DNA from: JAJISG01 sp964347345 | GTDB taxonomy: Archaea > Thermoplasmatota > Thermoplasmata > RBG-16-68-12 > JAJISG01 | DNA: 5,248 bases | NCBI GenBank assembly: GCA_964347345.1 | Contig: CAYFYB010000052.1 | Coordinates: forward strand, 1 to 5,248 | Direction: 5' to 3' | Part shown: positions 1 through 5,248 of the stretch, piece after piece | Numbering within the stretch: position 1 is the stretch's first letter | Layout of the letters: each line of letters opens with the position of its first letter | Position numbers and translations under genes: made by a program | The notes under the pieces: model-generated | Told to the model about the DNA's origin: nothing | Database searches by the model: none | Seen by the model: only the letters and a program-made list of their open reading frames with translations

Positions 1-262
1 CAATGTCGTGCTCCTCCAGCATGACACCGATGGGGCCCATATCCCGGGGGAGCCCTCTCTCCTCCATGTAGGGGAAGAGGACGCCTTCCTCCTTGTGGTG
101 GTGGCACCGGTCGGCGAACCCCTGAGCGAAGTCAACAATCTTCTCCAGAACCTCCTTAGGAACCGCCTGGCCAAGGTCCAGCCTCTCCGCTGCGGTCTCC
201 ATCGCGTGGAGGGCCCTCTCGATCACCCTGTGCTCCTCTTTCAGCGCCTCCGTAGGTCTCAT
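1..262 (-). CDS. Hemerythrin HHE-domain protein, N-terminal part (runs off the left edge)
   Basis: Eighty-seven codons are visible from the ATG at 262-260, and the gene continues beyond base 1. The protein reads as the start of a hemerythrin-like four-helix bundle. His11 lies in the first helix (EEHRVIERAL). A His-rich stretch follows (CHHHKEEGVLFPYMEE, residues 53-68, His54-His56 with Glu58/Glu59). The next helix begins with MLEEHDI (His85). These are the usual iron-ligand positions of the HHE cation-binding family, which forms non-haem di-iron sites used in oxygen, nitric oxide or iron sensing and handling. Which of these it does is unknown here. The protein is probably cytosolic, with no signal peptide or membrane segment seen. 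The ATG was chosen because helix 1 begins right after it and a G-rich GGTGG lies about 5-10 bases upstream; an in-frame stop lies seven codons before it. The gene follows the membrane-protein gene on the same strand after a 138-bp gap, so it may have its own promoter. Confidence 0.85.
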   Translation of the reverse strand, partial: MRPTEALKEEHRVIERALHAMETAAERLDLGQAVPKEVLEKIVDFAQGFADRCHHHKEEGVLFPYMEERGLPRDMGPIGVMLEEHDI

Positions 263-292
263 CTCAGCCACCACGACTGGTTACAGCGCGGG

Positions 293-305
293 CTATCATA
301 ACTTT
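293..305 (-). promoter_or_regulatory. Possible TATA-like promoter element of the hemerythrin gene
   Basis: Read on the minus strand, this AT-rich stretch (AAAGTTATGATAG) ends about 31 bases before the hemerythrin ATG and stands out from GC-rich surroundings. A start of transcription about 25 bases downstream would leave a leader of only a few bases. The match to an archaeal TATA box is by eye only. Confidence 0.3.
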
Positions 306-400
306 GCTCCCGAAGGGGTTCGGTGGTGGGCTGGAATCTGAACCCACGTGGTCTGGCGGCGGTTTCTATCTGGCTCCTGATCAACCGACGCTATCAAACC

Positions 401-835
401 TCAGACTTGCTGGATTGTGTCCCTCATGGCCATATAGGTTGATCTGTAGATGGACCAGAAGAGAAAGGCGGCAGCAGCCCGGAGAGCTACGAAGGAGACA
501 GAGGGAGCATATGCTGCCCAGTACCATGCCCAGGGATGTTGCGTCAAGAGGTCACCGATGATGTAACGTAGCAGAAAGACTACCGAGGATACCAACGGAC
601 CAAGCACATAGAGCGCCATGGCGAGTCTCACGCGGGAAAGTTGCTTGTGGGAGAGATAGGCTACTATGAGATAGTAGAGCAAGAGGGCCAGGAGCAGCTT
701 CTCTAGAATCCCCAACCCTTGTCCTGCCGCGGAGAGTAGGTCGATGTGCTCATCTAAGGGCGGACCCGGTATTGATGCCGAGAAGGGGTAGAGCAAAGCC
801 AAGGACCGCCACTCGCGAGACGATAACTGCCACAC
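401..835 (-). CDS. Membrane protein, C-terminal part of a frameshifted gene
   Basis: This open frame encodes up to 144 residues. It overlaps the end of the membrane-protein frame at 750-1154 by 86 bases in another phase. From about residue 25 it looks like natural membrane protein: a linker PPLDEHIDLLSAAGQ, then hydrophobic segments near residues 41-61 (LGILEKLLLALLLYYLIVAYL), 70-92 and 102-131, with basic residues between them. The first 24 residues, from the GTG at 835, are polar and Trp/Arg-rich and do not look like a real N-terminus; they are probably the wrong frame over the upstream reading. The simplest inference is that this is the C-terminal half of the protein starting at 1154, joined near 765-767, giving about 250 residues and 6-7 membrane helices. 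I do not recognise the family. If it is instead a separate gene, its start is uncertain. Confidence 0.6.
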   Translation of the reverse strand: MWQLSSREWRSLALLYPFSASIPGPPLDEHIDLLSAAGQGLGILEKLLLALLLYYLIVAYLSHKQLSRVRLAMALYVLGPLVSSVVFLLRYIIGDLLTQHPWAWYWAAYAPSVSFVALRAAAAFLFWSIYRSTYMAMRDTIQQV

Positions 836-1154
836 TAGAAATGAGCAGGACTACACTTTTTTCGAGGTTTCTCTCCTGGACAGGCCCAAACTCCGTTCGG
901 TGCTGATATTGAGTGGAGTAGGCGAGGATGAATAAGAATACATAAGAAATCGCGAGAACAACAACGACTGGAGGAATCACCTTCGTCATGGCGATGGAGA
1001 CTCCCAAAGGCAGGACGAAGAAGGCCGCTGTGACGAAGATCCTGACCAAGGCGCCAATCAAGTAAATCAGGAGGGCCCATGTGAAGAGCCTAAAGATGTG
1101 CGCAGCTCTAGGTTGCGCAGGCCAGCCTGACCGAGTATCCGGGGACCTGGTCAT
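750..1154 (-). CDS. Membrane protein, N-terminal part of a frameshifted gene
   Basis: This frame encodes 134 residues from an ATG at 1154-1152. The short N-terminus is polar and basic. Hydrophobic stretches lie at about residues 20-55 (possibly two helices), 59-80 (IPPVVVVLAISYVFLFILAY) and 100-126, separated by a polar loop around residues 81-99. The start is supported by GGGAG seven bases before the ATG. The frame ends abruptly just after the third hydrophobic stretch, in INTGSALR, while a second hydrophobic frame on the same strand opens across this point. Skipping one base of the GGG run (plus-strand CCC at 765-767) joins INTG to PPLDEH and gives one open protein of about 250 residues. 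This may be a sequencing or assembly error, or a real disruption. No known domain or catalytic motif is apparent, so the function is unknown. Confidence 0.65.
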   Translation of the reverse strand: MTRSPDTRSGWPAQPRAAHIFRLFTWALLIYLIGALVRIFVTAAFFVLPLGVSIAMTKVIPPVVVVLAISYVFLFILAYSTQYQHRTEFGPVQERNLEKSVVLLISSVAVIVSRVAVLGFALPLLGINTGSALR

Positions 1155-1161
1155 GAACGGT

Positions 1162-1166
1162 CTCCC
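1162..1166 (-). promoter_or_regulatory. Shine-Dalgarno of the membrane protein starting at 1154
   Basis: The minus strand reads GGGAG, seven bases before the ATG at 1154. This matches the core of the archaeal anti-Shine-Dalgarno complement and supports this start over later in-frame Met codons. Confidence 0.55.
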
Positions 1167-1320
1167 TTTCAGAAGGACCCAAATGGGAAGCAGGCAGCTT
1201 GAAATTTGCCACTCTCCGGAGCACGGTGCTAGCCTTGGAGAGGAACCGTTGTTCAGGAGGAGAGGCGCGGACGTCCCAGAGAACTGTACCTCCGCTTTCG
1301 AGCCAACGGGACACCAAGCC

Positions 1321-1329
1321 CTAAATAGG
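1321..1329 (+). promoter_or_regulatory. TATA-like box of thrS; likely leaderless transcript
   Basis: CTAAATAGG is the only AT-rich octamer close to thrS. Its centre is about 27 bases before the ATG at 1352. Archaeal transcription normally starts about 25 bases after the box, so the transcript would begin at or within a few bases of the start codon. No Shine-Dalgarno is seen in the bases just before the ATG (TTTTCTGACACCCG), which fits a leaderless mRNA. Confidence 0.5.
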
Positions 1330-1351
1330 CTCCAGACTTTTCTGACACCCG

Positions 1352-3231
1352 ATGCGTATCCTCTTCATCCACGCCGACCACATGGAGTACGAGGCCAAGG
1401 GCAAGACGAAGTACGCTGAGGAGGTGCCCGAGGAGAGGCTCAAGGCCCACTTCGAAGACGTCCTCGTATGCTTCGTCTGCGCGGAGGAGAGGGACGAGGC
1501 CGATGTGGAGGGGGTAGCCGCCGGGGCAGCGAACGAGGTTGAGGACGTGGCGGGCCAGGTGAAGGAGAAGAGGGTCCTCCTCTATCCCTATGCCCACCTG
1601 AGTCCCTCCCTAGCCAAGCCTTCCAAGGCCCGGGAGATCCTGACAAGCCTTGAGGCGGAGGTCCGCAGTCGGGGCCTCGATGTCCACCGCTCCCCCTTCG
1701 GGTGGTACAAGGCCTTCGACATCGCTTGCAAGGGCCATCCCCTTTCGGAGTTGTCGAGGGAGATCGTTGCGGGGACCGAGGGCGAGACCATATCTCAGGC
1801 CGTGGCGGCGGAGAAGACCCTCGTCTCCCACTGGTTCATTCTCGAGCCCGGCGGAGAGCTGCATCCAATCACCCTGAGGGACGGTGCCATCGAGGGCTAC
1901 GACTTCGCGGGGCACCCAGGCCTCCAGAAGTTCGCCCTTTACGAGATGGCCAAGGTCCGGGAGGCGAAGGAGGAGGCCCCCCATATACGCCTCATGCAGG
2001 ACCTGGAGCTCGTGGGGTACGAGCCAGGATCAGACCCAGGCAACTTCCGCTTCTATCCCAAGGGACGGCTGCTCAAGGCCCTTCTGGAGGAGTACGTGAG
2101 TCGGAGAACGGTGGAGTACGGGGCTATGGAGATGGAGACGCCCATCATGTATGACTTCGAGCACCCGACTCTGNNNNNNNNNNGCGCTTTCCGGCCCGCC
2201 AGTACACGGTGGAGACGCCCAACAAGCGGGCCTTCCTCCGATTCGCAGCTTGTTTCGGTCAGTTCCTTGCGGCCCACGACATGACCATCTCTTACAAGGA
2301 CCTGCCCGTTCGCATCTACGAGATGACCCGCTACTCCTTCAGGGCAGAACAGCGGGGGGAGCTCTCCGGCCTGCGGAGGCTGCGAGCCTTCACGATGCCC
2401 GACTGCCATGCCATGGTGGCGGACATGGGGATGGCCAAGGAGGAGATGCTACGGAGGTGGGACCTCTCCCACGATCTTCTCACCGGCCTGGGCTTCGAGC
2501 TCCCCGGGGATTTGGAGGCTGGACTCCGTGTCACGAGGGATATCTGGGAGGGCCACCAGGAGTTCGTGAAGGAGCTAGCGAAGAGCTGGGGGAAACCCGC
2601 TTTACTGGAGATATGGGACGAGCAGTTCTTCTACTTCGTCCTGAAGTACGAGTGGAACTTCGTGGACGCTTTGGGGAAGGCAGCCGCGCTGAACACAGAC
2701 CAGATCGACGTCGAGAATGCGGCACGATACGACATCGCCTACGTGGACGCGAAGGGCGAGAGGGTTCACCCCCTCATCCTGCACCTCTCCCCAAGCGGGG
2801 CCATCGAGCGGGTCATTTACGCCCTTCTTGAGCGGGCCCATCTGCGGAAGGAGGCGGGAGAGCCGCCTATGTTCCCGGTGTGGCTATCTCCCACCCAGGT
2901 GCGGGTAATCCCCGTGACGGCGGATCAACTCCCAAGGGCAAGGGAGGTGGTGGAGGAGCTCGGTGAGTATCGAGTGGATCTCGACGATACCTCCGACACC
3001 CTGAACAAGAAGATTCGGCGGGCGGAGAAGGAGTGGATACCTTATATCGCCGTGGTGGGGAAGAGGGAGGTGGAGGCGGGGACGGTGAATGTGCGGTTCC
3101 GTTCCCCTCAGGGCCAGGAGGAAATCTCTGTAAAGGACCTCGGGGTCCGCCTGGCGAAGGATATGAGGGGAAAGCCTTTCAAGCCCCTGCCCCTCCCGCG
3201 GGAGCTCAGCCGGAGGCCGGTCTTCCGCTGA
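1352..3231 (+). CDS. thrS: Threonyl-tRNA synthetase, archaeal type with N-terminal editing domain (interrupted by an N gap)
   Basis: Charges tRNA-Thr with threonine in the cytosol. Residues 1-138 form the archaeal editing domain, a relative of D-aminoacyl-tRNA deacylases that clears Ser-tRNA-Thr. It starts MRILFIHADHMEYEAKGK and carries His82 (PYAHLSP), Tyr119-Lys120 (GWYKAFD) and Glu133, which match the known active-site positions by family knowledge. The class II core follows, with motif 1 around 2060-2170. Motif 2 (TRYSFRAEQ, Arg codon 2341-2343) and motif 3 (SGAIERVIYALLE, Arg codon 2809-2811) lie after the gap. The three zinc ligands are Cys at 2251-2253 (RFAACFGQF), His at 2407-2409 (MPDCHAM) and His at 2782-2784 (LILHLSP). 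The C-terminal anticodon-binding domain runs from about 2870. Ten Ns at 2174-2183 put the two halves in different phases, so the gap length is a placeholder. With a plausible 5-residue fill the protein is about 627 residues, normal for the family. The ATG at 1352 is where archaeal homologues begin. Confidence 0.95.
2174..2183. other. Assembly gap (10 Ns) inside thrS
   Basis: Ten unknown bases interrupt thrS just after HPTL and before RFPARQY. The reading phase changes across them, so the true missing length must be 3n+2 bases, not ten. The family usually has about five residues here, which points to about 14 missing bases, although other lengths are possible. This is a scaffold join and not a biological frameshift. 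Confidence 0.95.
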
Positions 3232-3246
3232 GACGCGGGGAATCAG

Positions 3247-3280
3247 AAATAAAAGGCGGGTGGCCCATAGGGCCACCCTT
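3247..3280. terminator. Hairpin terminator between convergent thrS and ribbon-helix-helix genes
   Basis: GGGTGGCCC (3258-3266), loop ATA, GGGCCACCC (3270-3278) form a perfect 9-bp stem. On the minus strand the stem is followed after three bases by TTTTATTT (complement of 3247-3254), the T-rich tract expected for ending the regulator transcript. On the plus strand it is followed only by TTT and then a G run, so thrS termination there would rest mostly on the stem. It begins 26 bases after the thrS stop and ends about 30 bases from the regulator stop. Confidence 0.7.
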
Positions 3281-3308
3281 TGGGGGGAGGAGTCATTGTG
3301 AGGAGGCT

Positions 3309-3626
3309 TCATACCTTCTCTCTGGCCTCCGATTTGCCGAGTTGCGTGCGCACGTATTCACGGACGGCATTTCTGATGGCGTCTTCCAAGGAGATGGAGT
3401 CCCCCCGGCGAACCAGTTGTTCTAGTTCCACCGCTTTTCCCTTTGGAAGGTCGATGGTTATCCGCTCTAGGTGCTCGGGGGGAAACTTCACAGCCAGAAG
3501 ACGGTCAATGGCAGCTCTGACGGCATCGGAGATTGTGTCGTACTCGCCCTTGTCCACCAGTGTCTGTAGTCGCTCTAGGTTTCGAATGGGCAACCTCACT
3601 GTGAGCCTCTCTGTCTCCGATGCCAT
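3309..3626 (-). CDS. Tandem ribbon-helix-helix (CopG/Arc-like) transcriptional regulator
   Basis: This 105-residue protein contains two ribbon-helix-helix units in one chain. Unit 1 spans about residues 6-44: strand ERLTVRLP, helix with L..LV..GEY, then ISDAVRAAIDRLL. Unit 2 spans about 54-92: strand ERITIDLP, LV..GDS, then LEDAIRNAVREYV. The units align without gaps at a 48-residue period with 13 identities over 39 positions, including the LP, LV, G and DA.R.A landmarks. Ribbon-helix-helix proteins normally dimerise to build one DNA-binding beta-sheet, so this chain may fold as a built-in dimer or pair with a second copy. The strand residues differ between units (Arg11 against Asp59), suggesting unequal DNA contacts. 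The ATG at 3626 puts the first strand at the very N-terminus, and only weak GTGA precedes it. No toxin gene lies next to it, so it looks like a stand-alone regulator and not an antitoxin. Its targets are unknown; its own repeat-rich promoter is a candidate. Confidence 0.85.
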   Translation of the reverse strand: MASETERLTVRLPIRNLERLQTLVDKGEYDTISDAVRAAIDRLLAVKFPPEHLERITIDLPKGKAVELEQLVRRGDSISLEDAIRNAVREYVRTQLGKSEAREKV

Positions 3627-3638
3627 GTTGTTGTCACT

Positions 3639-3708
3639 TGTGTCCGACGTTAGTGCGGTGTGTGTCTGACAAACGTCAGATAGTCCCTCACGTACTTAAA
3701 GCTATCTG
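3639..3708. promoter_or_regulatory. Operator-like repeat cluster in the regulator promoter
   Basis: Three exact or near-exact arrangements crowd this stretch. TGTGTCYGAC occurs as a direct repeat at 3639-3648 and 3661-3670, 22 bp apart, about two helical turns. TCTGAC-AAAC-GTCAGA at 3665-3680 is a perfect 6-bp inverted repeat. CAGATAG (3677-3683) and CTATCTG (3702-3708) form a perfect 7-bp inverted repeat that brackets the TATA-like box. The positions cover the box and the inferred transcript start of the ribbon-helix-helix gene, which is where an autoregulator would bind. That it binds here is inference. Confidence 0.5.
3693..3702 (-). promoter_or_regulatory. TATA-like box of the ribbon-helix-helix gene
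   Basis: The minus strand reads GCTTTAAGTA here, an AT-rich box in GC-rich DNA. A start of transcription about 25 bases downstream falls near 3672, giving a leader of about 46 bases before the ATG at 3626. Exact inverted heptamers flank the box. Confidence 0.45.
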
Positions 3709-3777
3709 TGCACGGGTTCCGTGGTCAAAGGAGATGTGTCGCGATCTTCGAAGAGTCAGGCATCAGCCCACCGCAAT

Positions 3778-3786
3778 CATAATATT
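3778..3786 (+). promoter_or_regulatory. TATA-like box of the small membrane protein gene
   Basis: CATAATATT lies about 49 bases before the ATG at 3831. Transcription would start near 3807, leaving a leader of about 23 bases that still contains the Shine-Dalgarno at 3815-3821. Confidence 0.5.
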
Positions 3787-3814
3787 GCCTGTGATTCATC
3801 GACCCCAATAGCCC

Positions 3815-3821
3815 AAAGGAG
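3815..3821 (+). promoter_or_regulatory. Shine-Dalgarno deciding the start at 3831
   Basis: AAAGGAG sits nine bases before the ATG at 3831. It is the clearest ribosome-binding site in the window and fixes this start. Confidence 0.7.
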
Positions 3822-3830
3822 CTCAATCCA

Positions 3831-4277
3831 ATGGAAGTCGAACATGCTGCCCCTGCACCTCCCAAGCGAAGGCCCATTGGCGTCACGATACTAGCCATTC
3901 TGGCGATACTCGGAGCCATCCTCTTCCTCATTGCCGGCCCCACCCTTTTGCTGGGCGCTGGCCTGATATCGGAGGTGGATCCGACCCTGGAACCTTTCGT
4001 TCCCTTCTTTCAAGCCATTGGCGCAGTGATGACAGTGATGGGCGTACTCCTCTTGGTCGGAGGCATAGGCCTCTTCAAGCTAGCCCCATGGGGTTGGTGG
4101 CTAGCTGTCATAGCGATCGTGATATCCCTGGCGACGAGCATAGCCCAGGTTGCGGTCAACCCTGCTGGGATAGTTGGGTCTGCACCGAGCCTGGCCCTGG
4201 CCGTGATCATCCTGATATACCTCTTCGTGGTCCGAGGGCACTTCGGAATTGGTGTGACCGCAGTTCCACCTGCTTGA
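3831..4277 (+). CDS. Small four-helix integral membrane protein, function unknown
   Basis: The protein has 148 residues and I do not recognise a named family. A short Pro-rich N-terminus with a basic patch (PPKRRPIGV, residues 10-18) precedes four hydrophobic segments, at about 17-45, 58-83, 86-108 and 114-135. The first is rich in Ile, Leu, Ala and Gly (TILAILAILGAILFLIAG). A short acidic loop (SEVDPTLEP) separates helices 1 and 2, and WGWW marks the start of helix 3. The basic N-terminus suggests that end faces the cytosol. No catalytic, metal-binding or transporter signature is visible. Similar small proteins opening with a basic patch and GVTILA-like helix are familiar in archaeal genomes, but I know of no assigned function. 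The start is fixed by AAAGGAG nine bases upstream. The gene is transcribed away from the ribbon-helix-helix regulator across a shared 204-bp region, so it could be one of that protein's targets. Confidence 0.8.
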   Translation: MEVEHAAPAPPKRRPIGVTILAILAILGAILFLIAGPTLLLGAGLISEVDPTLEPFVPFFQAIGAVMTVMGVLLLVGGIGLFKLAPWGWWLAVIAIVISLATSIAQVAVNPAGIVGSAPSLALAVIILIYLFVVRGHFGIGVTAVPPA

Positions 4278-4282
4278 GGGCC

Positions 4283-4298
4283 CCTGCGGAAGTGCAGG
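4283..4298. terminator. Weak hairpin between convergent genes
   Basis: CCTGC, loop GGAAGT, GCAGG form a 5-bp stem six bases after the membrane-protein stop and ten bases before the end of the convergent hydrolase gene. No T tract follows on either strand, so its role as a terminator is doubtful. Confidence 0.25.
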
Positions 4299-4308
4299 CG
4301 AAGACTCC

Positions 4309-4956
4309 TCACAGCTTAGTGACCACTTCCTTCAGGATGCTGGAGGCTCCTGAAGATATGGCCCTTCCGTGACCGACGATTAAGGCCTCGAATTCGTAGG
4401 CGGATACCTTCCTGATGGAATGCCTGTGCTGCCTCGGGTCGATGTTGTAGACATCGCTCATGGGGCCTATGGCCCCACCCTCGGTCTGGACGGTGTCTCC
4501 CGCCAGAAGGAGACTCCTTGACTCGTCCAGCAGGGCAATGTTGCCAGGGGTGTGCCCCGGGGTATGTATGACCAGCAGTTCCTGGTACCTATCCCCGTCC
4601 TCCAACAAGACGTCCACCGGGCATGGCCTATGCCTCAGAGGCCCCGGGGGGCCCGGATATGCGGCCTTCCTAGAGATGTAGTCCGCCTCTATGCGATGGG
4701 CGGCCACCTCTGCCCCGGACCTGTCCTTCAAAGTCGCTAGCCCGCCCACATGATCGGGATGAGTGTGGGTGATGACAATGCTCGATATGTCCGTCGGCTT
4801 GTACCGTATCTTCTTCAGATAGGAGAGCACCTCCGAGGCCGAACCATCGGCGCTAGTATCCACCAGAATCAACCGGTCATCCGTTAGGAGAGCACAGTTG
4901 GCCAGCGTCTCTATGACGTGAACCCCCCTCATGAACTCCATGGTAATCACTGACAT
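4309..4956 (-). CDS. Metallo-beta-lactamase-fold hydrolase
   Basis: A single-domain metallo-beta-lactamase-fold protein of 215 residues from the chosen ATG. Numbering from the furthest upstream GTG (4968), all the family's metal ligands are present: THTHPDHVGG (His68, His70, Asp72, His73), HTPGHTPGN (His139), AGDTV (Asp158) and VGHGR (His200). LILVDTSADG is the usual strand before the first motif. This set of ligands supports a two-zinc (or iron) hydrolase; the substrate cannot be told. It is cytosolic, with no signal peptide seen. The GTG at 4968 has GAGG directly abutting it, too close for a ribosome site. The ATG at 4956 has GAGGGTGG at a usable distance, and the ATG at 4941 is a further option; the fold is unaffected. 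The gene begins within about 40 bases of the end of the glycosyltransferase gene on the same strand, so the two are probably co-transcribed. Confidence 0.88.
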   Translation of the reverse strand: MSVITMEFMRGVHVIETLANCALLTDDRLILVDTSADGSASEVLSYLKKIRYKPTDISSIVITHTHPDHVGGLATLKDRSGAEVAAHRIEADYISRKAAYPGPPGPLRHRPCPVDVLLEDGDRYQELLVIHTPGHTPGNIALLDESRSLLLAGDTVQTEGGAIGPMSDVYNIDPRQHRHSIRKVSAYEFEALIVGHGRAISSGASSILKEVVTKL

Positions 4957-4992
4957 GAGGCTGGCCACCCTCTTAGTGATTTCGATTGTCTG

Positions 4993-5248
4993 TCAATCCA
5001 GAAGGCCCTCATACAGCTGACGAGTCCTCGCCGCCACCCGCTCCCATCTGAACTCCTTCTCAACCCTCTCCCTACCCCTCCTTCCCATTTCATTGCGGGA
5101 TTGCGAGTCCTTGATGAGGGCGTCGATGGCCTTCGCTAGGGATCCTGGGTCCTCGGGGGGAACCAAAATGCCCGTGACGCTATCTTCGACGACCTCTACG
5201 ATGCCCCCGATGTTGGTGGCCACCACGGGCCTCTCACACGCCATGGCC
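4993..5248 (-). CDS. Glycosyltransferase, GT-B fold (GT4-like), C-terminal end only
   Basis: The last 84 codons of a gene whose start lies beyond the right edge. The protein reads AMACERPVVATNIGGIVEVV, then EDSVTGILVPPEDPGSLAKA and a helical C-terminus ending YEGLLD. This is the nucleotide-sugar-binding end of GT-B transferases of the GT4/GT1 type. EAMA-x-x-x-PVVAT-x-x-GG with G-x-L-V-P-P-x-D-P is the standard signature of the donor site, and the conserved Glu of that motif would lie at or beyond the edge. Such enzymes transfer a sugar from a nucleotide donor, often to surface glycans, glycolipids or small solutes. The acceptor cannot be judged from this part. The metallo-hydrolase gene follows at close spacing on the same strand. 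Confidence 0.9.
   Translation of the reverse strand, partial: AMACERPVVATNIGGIVEVVEDSVTGILVPPEDPGSLAKAIDALIKDSQSRNEMGRRGRERVEKEFRWERVAARTRQLYEGLLD

Larger units (their letters stand above)
1155..1351. other. Intergenic region between divergent membrane-protein and thrS genes
   Basis: This 197-bp stretch separates two divergent genes and should hold both promoters. A TATA-like CTAAATAGG lies at its right end, facing thrS. An AT-rich AAATTT at about 1202-1207 lies some 50 bases upstream of the minus-strand ATG and could serve the membrane gene. A small inverted repeat AGCAC-G-GTGCT occupies 1220-1230. A minus-strand open frame of about 70 codons crosses the region, but it lacks a recognisable domain and overlaps the membrane gene, so I do not call it. 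Confidence 0.4.

Noticed and set aside
8..301. Plus-strand open frame of 97 codons at the left end.
   Set aside because: It lies opposite the hemerythrin-domain gene, whose minus-strand protein has clear family motifs. The plus-strand product has none.
344..351. Palindrome CCACGTGG.
   Set aside because: An eight-base palindrome is expected by chance in GC-rich DNA, and it is not placed next to a convincing promoter.
322..403. tRNA-like text on the minus strand: GGGTTCAGATTCC resembles a T arm, and GCGTCGG/CCGCCGC could form a stem around a 22-base loop, suggesting an intron-bearing or split tRNA.
   Set aside because: No 5' acceptor strand pairs with the expected 3' strand (CCCACCA), no D arm forms, the T-loop position that is almost always A is G, and the T stem pairs badly. 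A covariance-model scan would settle it.
750..835. Programmed ribosomal frameshift or translational coupling of two membrane genes.
   Set aside because: No recognised slippery heptamer or downstream structure was seen, and the second frame has an unnatural start. A simple one-base indel in a G run explains the data better.
1220..1230. Inverted repeat AGCAC-G-GTGCT between divergent genes, considered as an operator.
   Set aside because: Five-base arms with a single copy, not near either inferred box, are too weak to call.
1108..1317. Minus-strand open frame of about 69 codons upstream of the membrane gene.
   Set aside because: It has no recognisable domain or ribosome site, overlaps the membrane gene start in another frame, and covers the region needed for promoters.
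3309..4277. Toxin-antitoxin pair formed by the ribbon-helix-helix protein and the small membrane protein.
   Set aside because: The genes are divergent, not in one operon, and the membrane protein is a four-helix 148-residue protein unlike the usual small toxins paired with this fold.
1..5248. CRISPR arrays, insertion sequences, phage genes or attachment sites.
   Set aside because: No regularly spaced repeats, transposase or integrase motifs, or terminal inverted repeats were found on reading either strand.

Overview
The window looks like a fragment of a GC-rich archaeal genome, probably a scaffold from a metagenome. The clearest lineage signal is a threonyl-tRNA synthetase of archaeal type, in which a D-aminoacyl-tRNA-deacylase-like editing domain is fused to the class II catalytic core. 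Archaeal promoter geometry supports this: short AT-rich boxes sit about 25 bases before the inferred transcript starts, and thrS appears to have a leaderless mRNA. A fused editing domain is commoner in euryarchaeal and Thermoplasmata-like lineages than in Crenarchaeota, where editing and catalysis are often on separate proteins. The exact lineage cannot be fixed from this window. A run of ten Ns inside thrS is a scaffolding gap.

Layout from left to right: (1) minus strand, the N-terminal 87 codons of a hemerythrin HHE-domain protein running off the left edge; (2) minus strand, a polytopic membrane protein of no recognised family, read as two overlapping frames and best explained as one ~250-residue protein broken by a +1 frameshift near 765-767; (3) plus strand, thrS, with an upstream TATA-like box; (4) a perfect 9-bp hairpin between convergent genes; (5) minus strand, a small transcription factor with two ribbon-helix-helix repeats, preceded by a promoter packed with direct and inverted repeats; (6) plus strand, divergent from it, a four-helix membrane protein with a clear Shine-Dalgarno; (7) minus strand, a metallo-beta-lactamase-fold hydrolase just downstream of (8) the C-terminal end of a GT-B glycosyltransferase running off the right edge.

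The genes do not form one pathway. The units with internal logic are the divergent pair of regulator and small membrane protein, which share a 204-bp intergenic region, and the probable glycosyltransferase/hydrolase operon. Most of the content is ordinary housekeeping and accessory archaeal sequence, and I see no evidence of a new multi-gene system. The most interesting local signals are the tandem ribbon-helix-helix protein with its repeat-rich promoter and the frameshifted membrane gene.
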